DNA from: Nitrosospira sp. Nsp14
GTDB taxonomy: Bacteria > Pseudomonadota > Gammaproteobacteria > Burkholderiales > Nitrosomonadaceae
Direction: 5' to 3'
Length of the DNA: 64,000 bases
Assembly: GCF_900113575.1 (NCBI RefSeq)
Contig: NZ_FOPV01000017.1
Coordinates: 1-64,000, forward strand
Part shown: piece after piece, positions 8,982-16,640 of the stretch
Position numbering within the stretch: position 1 is the stretch's first letter
Layout of the letters: every line of letters starts with the position of its first letter
The notes under the pieces: model-generated
Database searches by the model: none
Told to the model about the DNA's origin: nothing
What the model saw: the letters and a program-made list of their open reading frames with translations, nothing else
Translations under genes and position numbers: made by a program

Positions 8982-9536
8982 ATGGCCATCCCCCCGCAAC
9001 TGCTAGCGCAAGTCCTGCGTACGCCGAAAACACAGGACGTCACCGAATCACCGATTGTAAGGGCAATTATCCTCAGTGATCCGTCGAACGCGGCAGAACT
9101 GGTTGAGCCGCTGGAAGAGAGCCAGACCCTGGAGGCGTACAACGCCCGGCGCATCCTGTGCCTGTTCGAGCAGGATGCGGTCCCGCCTCTGCTTGGAAAA
9201 TTGGGCACGGCAGGGCTCAACGCGCGCAAGGAAGGGCTTGAAGTCCTTTGGGCGCTCCTCGCTACCGAAGAGGCGCGGACGGTGCGCGAAGTCCTTTCCA
9301 CAGTTAAACCCGATCTCGACAAGCTGCTGGACGACACACGGTCGCTGCCCGATGACATGCCGGAATACATCGAACGCGACTTCCGGGGGCGCATCTGCGA
9401 TTTGGCCTACATCGTCATCTCGCAACTGATAAACCCGCAATTCGATCAGTCGCTGTTTCGCTCGCTGGATGATCGCGGCCGCAACGAGGAAATCAGGCGC
9501 TTCAAGGCACGAGGCATTCCCCTCAACATCGCCTAA
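8982..9536 (+). CDS. Helical, HEAT-like protein, third gene of the cassette
   Basis: A 184-residue protein made largely of amphipathic helices with Leu/Ala periodicity (for example RRILCLFEQDAVPPLLGKLG and KEGLEVLWALLATEEA), resembling HEAT or armadillo-type repeats. It has no signal peptide or catalytic motif. The start at 8982 follows a GAGG ribosome-binding site and only 7 bases separate it from the caspase-like gene. Its first 35 or so codons recur as a diverged copy at 10655-10762. A scaffold or regulatory role is a guess. Confidence 0.75.
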   Translation: MAIPPQLLAQVLRTPKTQDVTESPIVRAIILSDPSNAAELVEPLEESQTLEAYNARRILCLFEQDAVPPLLGKLGTAGLNARKEGLEVLWALLATEEARTVREVLSTVKPDLDKLLDDTRSLPDDMPEYIERDFRGRICDLAYIVISQLINPQFDQSLFRSLDDRGRNEEIRRFKARGIPLNIA

Positions 9537-9718
9537 GGATATCGGCAGCGCCTCCTTGTACTAAGGGATGTGTAGCGGTTCCGTTTGGATGGACGCTCGA
9601 TGGGTGTGGATTATTTACCTATGGAGAAATTTATGATAACCGAATGCGGAGCACGGAGGGAGTTTGACACCGGGACTGGGCTACCTCTTTCCCACCGGCA
9701 ACCTTTCCTGGCATAGCG

Positions 9719-10585
9719 ATGAACTACGAAGAGAACTTCGTACAACTGAATCAACATCGGATTTACGCACGGGAGTACTCAGGTGAGGAACCGACGATCA
9801 TCCTGATGCATGGCTTTCCCGATAATGTGCACCTTTATGACCGCCTTGTTTCCCACCTCTCGCCACCACGGCGAATAGTCACTTTCGATTTTCTTGGCTG
9901 GGGCGCTTCCGATAAGCCAGCTGGTTATCCGTACACCGCCGCAAACCAGGTGCTGGAGTTGGATGCCGTGGTCCAACAACTGCATCTCGAGCGCGTTGTC
10001 CTTGCAGTACACGATGCTTCCGGGCCACCTGGGATCGATTGGGCAGTTGCCCACGCTGAGCGCGTCGCAGGGCTCGTGTTGCTCAACACTTACTATTGTG
10101 AAATGCGGACGCTCCGAGCCCCAGAAGCGATTTGGCTGTTCTCAACAGCGCTGGTTAGAAATATCGCACGGCCTGTGTCGCAAATGTTTGGTAATTTGAT
10201 CTTCCACCGCATGTTTCTATGGCAAGTCGGTAGATTCTTCCGCGATGCAGAGGCCAGAGAGGAATTTATTCCGTTGCTGTATCAACAATTCGATGCCAAA
10301 CCAAGCGCTCGTCCTGCGTTCTTTCGGTTGAACGAAGACCTGCTGCCGACCATAAGATCGCGCTCAAAAATGATTCCTGCACTTAAAGCGTTTCAACGGC
10401 CTGTGCGGATCATTTTCGGTGATGCCGATCCTTACTTGAATAAAGGCGTGGCCCAGAGCTTTCACCAACTTTTTCCAACTTCTGAGCTGTTTCTGTTGCC
10501 TGGTGCCCGGCACTATGTTCAAATGGATGAGCCTGGCGAGGTATCACGGCTGATTCTTTCCATGCCCCTTGCTTACAGTGGATGA
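9719..10585 (+). CDS. Alpha/beta hydrolase, haloalkane dehalogenase-like
   Basis: A 288-residue alpha/beta hydrolase. The oxyanion-hole motif is HGFPDN, and FDFLGWGASDKP is typical of the epoxide hydrolase/dehalogenase branch. The nucleophile elbow reads VHDASG, with Asp in the nucleophile position instead of Ser. A later acid is in GDADPYL and the catalytic His in GARHYVQMDEP. Substrate cannot be predicted. It lies between the cassette's third gene and the duplicated remnant of that gene, so it may have been inserted or co-duplicated there. Confidence 0.88.
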   Translation: MNYEENFVQLNQHRIYAREYSGEEPTIILMHGFPDNVHLYDRLVSHLSPPRRIVTFDFLGWGASDKPAGYPYTAANQVLELDAVVQQLHLERVVLAVHDASGPPGIDWAVAHAERVAGLVLLNTYYCEMRTLRAPEAIWLFSTALVRNIARPVSQMFGNLIFHRMFLWQVGRFFRDAEAREEFIPLLYQQFDAKPSARPAFFRLNEDLLPTIRSRSKMIPALKAFQRPVRIIFGDADPYLNKGVAQSFHQLFPTSELFLLPGARHYVQMDEPGEVSRLILSMPLAYSG

Positions 10586-10654
10586 GTTCCAGGGCTGTAC
10601 TGAAACCGGCTTAGACGTTGGGCGCGGGCATAAGTCCGAACAAACTCAGACCGG

Positions 10655-10762
10655 TGTGCTGCGCATGCCCAAAACACAGGACGTAACCAAATCTTCGATT
10701 TTAAGGGCGGTTATCCTCGGCGATGCGTCGAACGCGGCGAAACTGGTTGAGCCGCTGGAACG
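10655..10762 (+). pseudogene. Diverged copy of the 5' end of the helical cassette gene
   Basis: This stretch encodes RMPKTQDVTKSSILRAVILG and then DASNAAKLVEPLE, matching residues about 12-46 of the gene at 8982 (RTPKTQDVTESPIVRAIILS, DPSNAAELVEPLE). Hand alignment gives about 16 base differences over about 105 bases. Similarity ends abruptly after LEPLE-type sequence and no start codon context is conserved, so it is a gene fragment left by duplication. Confidence 0.75.
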
Positions 10763-10814
10763 AGCTCTCATTTGTTCGAAGCGACCATTCGGCAACTTAG
10801 GTGCGCGAGAAACG

Positions 10815-11252
10815 CTAGGGCTTGAGGCTAAGCGATGCGTTGTAAGGGGGTTCCATATCGAATGGCACCGAGAAATGCTCATGCGTGACGATCCACTTGC
10901 CATTGATCTTGCGGAAACCAATGGTCGCGCGCATCCAAACATCGGTTTCCTCGCCGTTCGTCCTCACGCCACTGATCCGGTTGAGGCTGTGGGAGAAGGC
11001 CACGTCGTCGCCCGTCGTGATGCTTAGGTCACGGATCTCGTAGCCAACCGGCCCCCGGAACGTGGGTAGCCATTCCTCCCAGTTTTTTCTATACGCATCG
11101 GCTCCCCTATACTCCAGCGGGGGCGCTAGGTCGAACAACAGGATATCCCGCGCATAGTGAGACATCAGCTCGTCTATGTCCTTTGCGCGTAGCGCTGTTA
11201 CCCAAGAATCGATGAGTTGTCGAATCTGGGCGTCATTGGATTCGTTTTTCAT
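10815..11252 (-). CDS. SnoaL-like / DUF4440 (NTF2-fold) protein
   Basis: A 145-residue protein of the ketosteroid-isomerase-like NTF2 superfamily. Features are an N-terminal helix pair with LIDSWVTALRAKDIDELMSH, the strand DILLFDLAPPLEYRG, and a C-terminal WMRATIGFRKINGKWIVTHE, which is the classic end of SnoaL/YybH-like proteins. Function is open: members include isomerases, hydrolases and proteins of unknown role. GGAGAG precedes the start. It runs opposite to the hydrolase. Confidence 0.85.
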   Translation of the reverse strand: MKNESNDAQIRQLIDSWVTALRAKDIDELMSHYARDILLFDLAPPLEYRGADAYRKNWEEWLPTFRGPVGYEIRDLSITTGDDVAFSHSLNRISGVRTNGEETDVWMRATIGFRKINGKWIVTHEHFSVPFDMEPPYNASLSLKP

Positions 11253-11460
11253 ACGTCTCTCCTAGTCACGTTTCGTCATAGTCAAAGATGACCGTGAGTA
11301 TCAATTAGTCGTCTTGCGAGAGCTAACATGACACAGTGGGACCCTAATTCACGGGCTATCTCCTTCGGGCACCCAACTAAAATCTGGGCAAGCTCTTGAG
11401 TAGTATCTATACGGACAGGGTCTGTTGGAAAGCAACAACGGCTGGAGGGCTGCACGCGCG

Positions 11461-11730
11461 TCACTTCGCGTACGGTTCGCTGGTCCGGGGAGCGTTTGGC
11501 GCTTGCTCGTCGAGTGACTGCCGGTACCTCACGCACCCATGCATGAATTCTGGCCATTCGGGCACGACAGGCACTGGATCTGTTTTCTCTGGCAAGAGGC
11601 CCCAAAGTGAGGGATGGTGCCAGCAAAGCTCATGACGACTGCTGTCGCGATGTTCACGAATGCCTTGCCGGAGCTTCCGTACTTCGGCAACAAGCTCTTC
11701 ACGTGTCATCTCTTCAAGGTCGGTGTCCAT
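11461..11730 (-). CDS. Small conserved hypothetical protein
   Basis: An 89-residue soluble protein starting MDTDLEEMTREELVAEVRKL and containing HELCWHHPSLWGLLPEKTDP and VPEWPEFMHGCVRYRQSLDE. I recognise this as a widespread short proteobacterial family of unknown function. The frame extends upstream to 11805 but the family similarity begins at the ATG at 11730. His, Cys and Trp are frequent. Confidence 0.75.
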   Translation of the reverse strand: MDTDLEEMTREELVAEVRKLRQGIREHRDSSRHELCWHHPSLWGLLPEKTDPVPVVPEWPEFMHGCVRYRQSLDEQAPNAPRTSEPYAK

Positions 11731-12563
11731 AGCATCGTTTCGGCACAACAACGAGTTTAGCGGTTGATTCCTCGCATCTGGATGAGTCAGCCGCCCAACT
11801 TCCATTTAGATAGAAAAAATTTTCTGTCTAACTCGGTGAAGCTGTTGCTGGACAAGCGTTTCAGCAATATGCGGTATGCCCATACAGTACTAATAACCGT
11901 GAAAGGCGGACACCGTTTTTTAAATACCGAGTTTATGGACAAAAATGCAATATTGCAATTGCTGGCAGCGACCTTGGACAGTGAGTGTCTGCTTTATAGA
12001 TGCGGCGCTGAACGGCGGTTTTAGCCGAAGTCGGCCCTTCATCTTAGTTTCGAATCGCGACCAAATCTGACATATATGGCCAGCTCAGGTCTGGGTTACT
12101 ACAAAGCCGACGGTTCGAAGCGCCCGGCACCCGGCCTCAACATCGCTTGAGAACATCGCTGGGCGACCTCCGGCCATGAGTACCGTTCGGCGAAACGCGT
12201 AGCAGTCAAATCCCAGCGCGCAATCCAAGTCATCTCCACATTCCCGCGCCAGCAAACAAGAACGCGCTTGATCGCGGGCGCCTTGCATGCGCTCATAAAG
12301 GAATTTGATGAGCGCGGGCCGCTGGACCCGCAGAATGAGCTCGGGGATCGTAACCTGTCGCGAACCGCTGCAGCCGCGGCGTTCCCACATTACGCTATGC
12401 TAGCCCGACGTGCGAAATTGTTGCTTGAGAATATCGCCCGAGTAATATCCGGACCAGCCAGGCTAAGTCATCACGGCAATAAAACGGTCCCGGCAAAATT
12501 GTTCCGTGTAACCGTATGTGAGACTTGCCCCGGGCGCGGAAAATGCCCATACTGGAAGCTATC
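11731..12563. other. Long intergenic region upstream of the copper island
   Basis: About 830 bases with only short, mutually overlapping frames that lack ribosome-binding sites or family similarity. A minus-strand frame at 12099-12296 has some protein-like composition but nothing recognisable. It may be decayed coding sequence marking the edge of the copper island. Confidence 0.4.
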
Positions 12564-12998
12564 ATGTCATACGTGCGTAGACTTTTCCTGTTGCTGATCA
12601 TGCTGGGGCTGCCGCTGCAAGGCGCGCTTGCCGCCATCATGCCGCTGTGCACCCAGGCTAAAAGCCTGGCATCCGCACACCAAGCACAGGCACCGCACGG
12701 CGTTTCTTCCGCTCCCTGCAGTCAGCACGAAACTGTCAGCCATGAGCATTCGATTCCCGATCCGGGTAACGACAACTACGGGACGACAGATCGCAATGCC
12801 TCAGCTGAAGCCGGCATGGGGTTGCCCTGCGACGGGGTGGTGTGCCACATCAGCGGCGCTGGCTTGTTGCCTGCCGCTGCCATGCTGAATCTCGCCGGCG
12901 CGCGTTCTTACCCTGCCGATTTCAATTCCCGCTTCATCTCGCTCATTCCCGAGCAGCCGCAACATCCTCCTCTCGCTCTTCCCGCGCCGCTGGCTTAA
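12564..12998 (+). CDS. Secreted DUF2946-like protein at the head of the copper island
   Basis: A 144-residue protein with a signal peptide (MSYVRRLFLLLIMLGLPLQG, ALAA cleavage region). The mature part is rich in His, Cys and Met, with a CDGVVCHISGAG pair of cysteines. GGAAG precedes the ATG at 12564; the longer frame from 12525 is unlikely. Small exported proteins of this kind often head cus/cop operons, and the gene is co-directional with cusF-cusC-cusB-cusA. Copper or other metal binding is inferred from composition and context. Confidence 0.7.
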   Translation: MSYVRRLFLLLIMLGLPLQGALAAIMPLCTQAKSLASAHQAQAPHGVSSAPCSQHETVSHEHSIPDPGNDNYGTTDRNASAEAGMGLPCDGVVCHISGAGLLPAAAMLNLAGARSYPADFNSRFISLIPEQPQHPPLALPAPLA

Positions 12999-13184
12999 CC
13001 GGCTCCACTCTTCAGCAGCAGAAGTAGTCGGCCCGGTAGCCAAGGCGTCACTCACCCATTCTTGTTAATTGGGCTGCCCCCGCGGCGTGTATTGCCGCGT
13101 GCGTTTCCCTTCCCATAACAGTTGGTAGCCGAGATCGAACCTGATAACGGCAAGAAGCGGCTACTCAATCATGAGGAGATCAGG

Positions 13185-13577
13185 ATGAAACTTTCGCTGT
13201 CATCCGCGCTGTCATCCGTGTTGCCGCTGGTACTTGCAGCAGTACTCGCCGGCGCGCTAGTCTTGTTACTCGCCGATCAGGCACTGACGGCACCTTACTC
13301 TCCGCCCCGGGAGGAACTACCTCGGGGCCCGGGGCTGATTCAAGGCCGTGGCGTCGTGCTCCAGGTCGAGCCGGAAAAGGCCAGGATAAAAATAGACCAT
13401 GAGCCTATCCCCGCGCTTAACTGGCCGCGAATGACGATGCCTTTCCCCCTGAAGGACCCTGTATCGGCACGCACGCTAAAGAAAGGCGATGTAGTGGAAT
13501 TCGCGCTTGAAAAAGCCGGCTCCAGTTACCTCATTTCGGAAATAAAAAAACAGGGTTCAACGGGGGGTCCACAATGA
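13185..13577 (+). CDS. cusF: CusF-like periplasmic copper-binding protein
   Basis: A 130-residue exported protein. After a hydrophobic N-terminal segment (about residues 10-30) comes a CusF domain with HEPIPALNWPRMTMPF. The His, Trp, Met and Met correspond to the Cu(I)/Ag(I) ligands and the cation-pi Trp of E. coli CusF. AGGAG precedes the ATG at 13185, so the longer frame from 13122 is rejected. Its stop overlaps the cusC start (ATGA), indicating translational coupling. It should hand Cu(I)/Ag(I) to the CusCBA pump. Confidence 0.85.
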   Translation: MKLSLSSALSSVLPLVLAAVLAGALVLLLADQALTAPYSPPREELPRGPGLIQGRGVVLQVEPEKARIKIDHEPIPALNWPRMTMPFPLKDPVSARTLKKGDVVEFALEKAGSSYLISEIKKQGSTGGPQ

Positions 13578-14986
13578 CGCGAGGCGCAGCTATTGCCGCC
13601 ATCGCCTTCGGGGTCGCGCTGTCCATGTCCGCGCTACGGGCAGATGCCGAGGAAGAGACCCGCGGCGGGGGAGCCCCGGCAGCGGCGCTGTCGGTCACGT
13701 ACCAAGCATCTGCCGGAACATTTACCGCAACAGGCAACGCGGGTCTCTCTGCGGGACTCGCCGCCCTCCTGGGGGAAGCTCTTCGCAACAATCCAGAGAT
13801 TCAGGCTGCGCTGAGGGAGCGCGACGCAGCACGCCACAGGATAGCGCCTGCTGAAGCGCTCGACGACCCGGTGCTGGAAGCAGGGGTGATCAATATGCCG
13901 TTGGCGTCGTCGACATTCAATCGCGAGGACATGACCATGAAAATGATCGGTCTGTCCCAACGCGTGCCCTTTCCCGGAAAACGCGGCTTGCGCAAGGACG
14001 TGGCGGCAAGGGACGCGGAAGCGGTAGAACATGGCTATGCGGAAACGGTCAATCGCGTGGCGCGGGAAATCAAGATGGCCTATTTCGATCTCGGCCTCAC
14101 CCTCGAAATGATCCGTCTTGTGGAAAAAAACAAGAACATCCTGAACGAATTCCTCCACATTGCCGAGGATCACTATGCGGTGGGCCGCGGCAATCAGGCC
14201 GACGTCCTGAAGGCACAGACCCAGGTTTCCCGGATGATGGACGAGCTGTTCCGGCTCGCCCGCGAACAGGCGACGATCGAAGCCGAACTGATACGCACAC
14301 TGGGCCGCGGCTCCGACTTGGCCCCACCCATCCCGCCGCCGCCATCGCCAGGCGACTTAAGTGGGCAGCCCCTGGACCTGGCAGCGCTGCGCGACGTCGC
14401 CCTCGCGCAGCGCCCGCGATTGCTGGCGCTGCAAAGCCTGATCGCGCGCAACGACAAGGCGCTGGAACTCGCACGCAAGAACTATTACCCGGACCTGGAC
14501 CTGCGCATGTCCTATGGCCAGCGCGACAACATGCTCGATGGCACCAAACGCCCAGACATGGTGAGCTTCACGGTGGCGATCAACCTGCCTGTCTGGCGCG
14601 GCAGCAAGCTTGAACCTCGCGAGCTGGAGTCGCTCGCCACGCGCGACCAGGCCCTGGGTATTTACCAGGCTCAACGCAACGAGGTGGGCGCCCAACTGCG
14701 CCAGCAGGTGGCGACTGCGGAGCAGAGCCTGAAATCGGCCCGGCTTTACCAGGACGCGATCCTGCCGCAGGCGCGGCTGACGGTTGAATCAGCGCTCGCG
14801 GCCTATCGCGTCAACCGCGTGGATTTCCTGACTCTGCTCGACAGCCAGATGACGGTATTCAACTACGAGATCAGCCTGGCGCAAGCGACGGCCAGCTACA
14901 ACAAGACGCTCGCAGAAATCGACCTGCTCACTGGCGGCGCACCAAGCAACATGCCGAAAAACCAAGCGAATAGCCGCCGCGAATAG
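13574..14986 (+). CDS. cusC: TolC-family outer membrane factor, CusC-like
   Basis: A 470-residue outer membrane channel protein with an N-terminal signal peptide (AAIAAIAFGVALSMSALRADA) and the two-fold helical repeat of the TolC/OEP family. Visible markers are EALRNNPEIQAA early on, GLSQRVPFPGKR at the first beta-segment, and YRVNRVDFLTLLDSQMTVFN in the second repeat. It should form the outer membrane exit duct of the copper pump. No lipobox is apparent, unlike E. coli CusC. Overlaps cusF by 4 bases and is followed by cusB. Confidence 0.9.
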   Translation: MTRGAAIAAIAFGVALSMSALRADAEEETRGGGAPAAALSVTYQASAGTFTATGNAGLSAGLAALLGEALRNNPEIQAALRERDAARHRIAPAEALDDPVLEAGVINMPLASSTFNREDMTMKMIGLSQRVPFPGKRGLRKDVAARDAEAVEHGYAETVNRVAREIKMAYFDLGLTLEMIRLVEKNKNILNEFLHIAEDHYAVGRGNQADVLKAQTQVSRMMDELFRLAREQATIEAELIRTLGRGSDLAPPIPPPPSPGDLSGQPLDLAALRDVALAQRPRLLALQSLIARNDKALELARKNYYPDLDLRMSYGQRDNMLDGTKRPDMVSFTVAINLPVWRGSKLEPRELESLATRDQALGIYQAQRNEVGAQLRQQVATAEQSLKSARLYQDAILPQARLTVESALAAYRVNRVDFLTLLDSQMTVFNYEISLAQATASYNKTLAEIDLLTGGAPSNMPKNQANSRRE

Positions 14987-14999
14987 CCGGATTCCGGAT

Positions 15000-16640
15000 T
15001 TGCATGACCATGACGAAGTTCACGTGAAGTCAATCATTAAAGTAACTGCCATTGTTGCGCTGGTGGCAATAGCGCTCGTCACCGGCTTCTGGCTGGGAAA
15101 AACCGGATTAACACCTCTTGCAGACCCTTCCTCCGAGGTTTCATCGCCCGAACTAAAAGTTCTTTACTACCGCAACCCGATGGGGTTGCCCGATATCTCT
15201 CCCGTACCGAAGAAAGACCCGATGGGCATGGACTATATCCCGGTTTATGCAGGTGAAGAACCATCCGCGAGTAACTCCGCGGTAAGGATAAATCCCGAAA
15301 AAATACAGAAGCTTGGGGTTAAAACCGAAGCCGTCACGTTACGCAAGCTTGCCCGCACGGTGAGGGCGGTCTCCACCGTACAACCGGACGAGCGAACCCT
15401 GTATACGGTCGCGCCAAAATTCGAGGGCTGGATCCAGCGGCTCTACGTCAACACCACGGGTCAAACCGTAAAAAGAGGTGACCCGCTGATGGATGTATAC
15501 AGTCCGGAGCTGGTGACCGCGCAGCATGAATATCTAATCGCGAAGAAAGGAACTGAACAGGTCGGGAATGGGGGCCTGGACGCCATCGCCGGCATGCAGC
15601 GGCTGGGCGAGAGCGCCTTGCAGCGGCTGCGCAACTGGGACATATCCGAGAGCGACCTGGAGGCGGTCCAGGAGGAAGGCCGGGTCAGCCAGAACCTGAC
15701 ACTGCGCTCACCTGCGGGGGGCATCGTGCTGGAAAAGAAAGTGATCCAGGGGCAGCGCTTCATGCCTGGAGAAATCCTGTACCAGATTGCCGATCTCTCC
15801 AATATCTGGATGCTTGCGGACGTGTTCGAGCAGGATCTTGCCCTGGTGCGAAAAGGCCAGACGGCCACCATCCGCATCGATGCCTACCCCGACAAACTGT
15901 TCAACGGCAAGGTCACCTACATCTATCCTACCGTAGACCCGGCGACGCGGACCGCGAAGGTGCGCATCGAATTGCCCAACGCGCAAGGGCTGCTCAAGCC
16001 TGACATGTACGGAAGAGTGGAGATCGTTTCCTCCGCCTCCGGGGAAAAAGTCCTCGCCGTGCCCGACTCGGCGGTCCTTCATACCGGCACGCGAGAGGTG
16101 GTGCTGGTTGATCTTGGAGAAGGCCGGTATGAGCCGCGAACGGTGAAGCTGGGCCCCCACGCCGACGGGTATGCCGAAGTGCTGGGCGGATTGAAGGAAG
16201 GGGAAAGGGTGGTAGTAAAAGCAAACTTCCTGATCGACGCCGAGAGCAACCTCAAGGCGGCGTTGAGCGCTTTCGGCGACCGAGTCCATGGAGCCCATGG
16301 CTCAACACCAGGCGAGGACCAACGCGCCTCCGCCGGCTCGCTCGACGCCGCGCGACCCCAGTCTCATCATGGAGAAGGCATTATCGAGGCAATTGACTTT
16401 GCTCATGCCACGGTAACGCTCGCCCATGGCCCCATTGCGAGCCTCGCATGGCCTGCGATGGTGATGGATTTTCGGGTGCAGGACCCCGCATGGCTGCGGA
16501 CCCTGAAACCAGGCCAGAAGATAGGCTTCGAGATAATCGAGGGATCAGCGGGAGAGTACGTAATCGCCCGCATTGAAGCGGCCCGGGAACAGGCGGAAGT
16601 CCCTGCGAGTGCCAGCGGCGGGCAGGGGGCGCTGCGATGA
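15000..16640 (+). CDS. cusB: CusB-type RND periplasmic adaptor with N-terminal HMBD and C-terminal CusF-like domain
   Basis: A 546-residue membrane fusion protein. There is one N-terminal membrane helix (about residues 12-30). Next is a heavy-metal-binding domain (YYRNPMGLPDISPVPKKDPM, then GMDYIPVY), the adaptor core with barrel-sandwich and beta-barrel segments, and a C-terminal CusF-like domain (residues about 455-530) with AHGPIASLAWPAMVMDF carrying the His, Trp and Met pattern. So the operon encodes two CusF modules, one free and one tethered. The start is uncertain: TTG at 15000 or GTG at 15024. Its stop overlaps cusA by 4 bases. Confidence 0.9.
   Translation: MHDHDEVHVKSIIKVTAIVALVAIALVTGFWLGKTGLTPLADPSSEVSSPELKVLYYRNPMGLPDISPVPKKDPMGMDYIPVYAGEEPSASNSAVRINPEKIQKLGVKTEAVTLRKLARTVRAVSTVQPDERTLYTVAPKFEGWIQRLYVNTTGQTVKRGDPLMDVYSPELVTAQHEYLIAKKGTEQVGNGGLDAIAGMQRLGESALQRLRNWDISESDLEAVQEEGRVSQNLTLRSPAGGIVLEKKVIQGQRFMPGEILYQIADLSNIWMLADVFEQDLALVRKGQTATIRIDAYPDKLFNGKVTYIYPTVDPATRTAKVRIELPNAQGLLKPDMYGRVEIVSSASGEKVLAVPDSAVLHTGTREVVLVDLGEGRYEPRTVKLGPHADGYAEVLGGLKEGERVVVKANFLIDAESNLKAALSAFGDRVHGAHGSTPGEDQRASAGSLDAARPQSHHGEGIIEAIDFAHATVTLAHGPIASLAWPAMVMDFRVQDPAWLRTLKPGQKIGFEIIEGSAGEYVIARIEAAREQAEVPASASGGQGALR

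Noticed and set aside
11282-11460. Minus-strand sequence with protein-like content (TQELAQILVGCPKEIARELG)
   Set aside because: It lies in a frame different from the neighbouring small gene, has no start of its own and matches no family I know; it may be decayed coding sequence but is not supportable.
12099-12296. A 65-codon minus-strand frame with many Trp and Arg
   Set aside because: No ribosome-binding site or family similarity.
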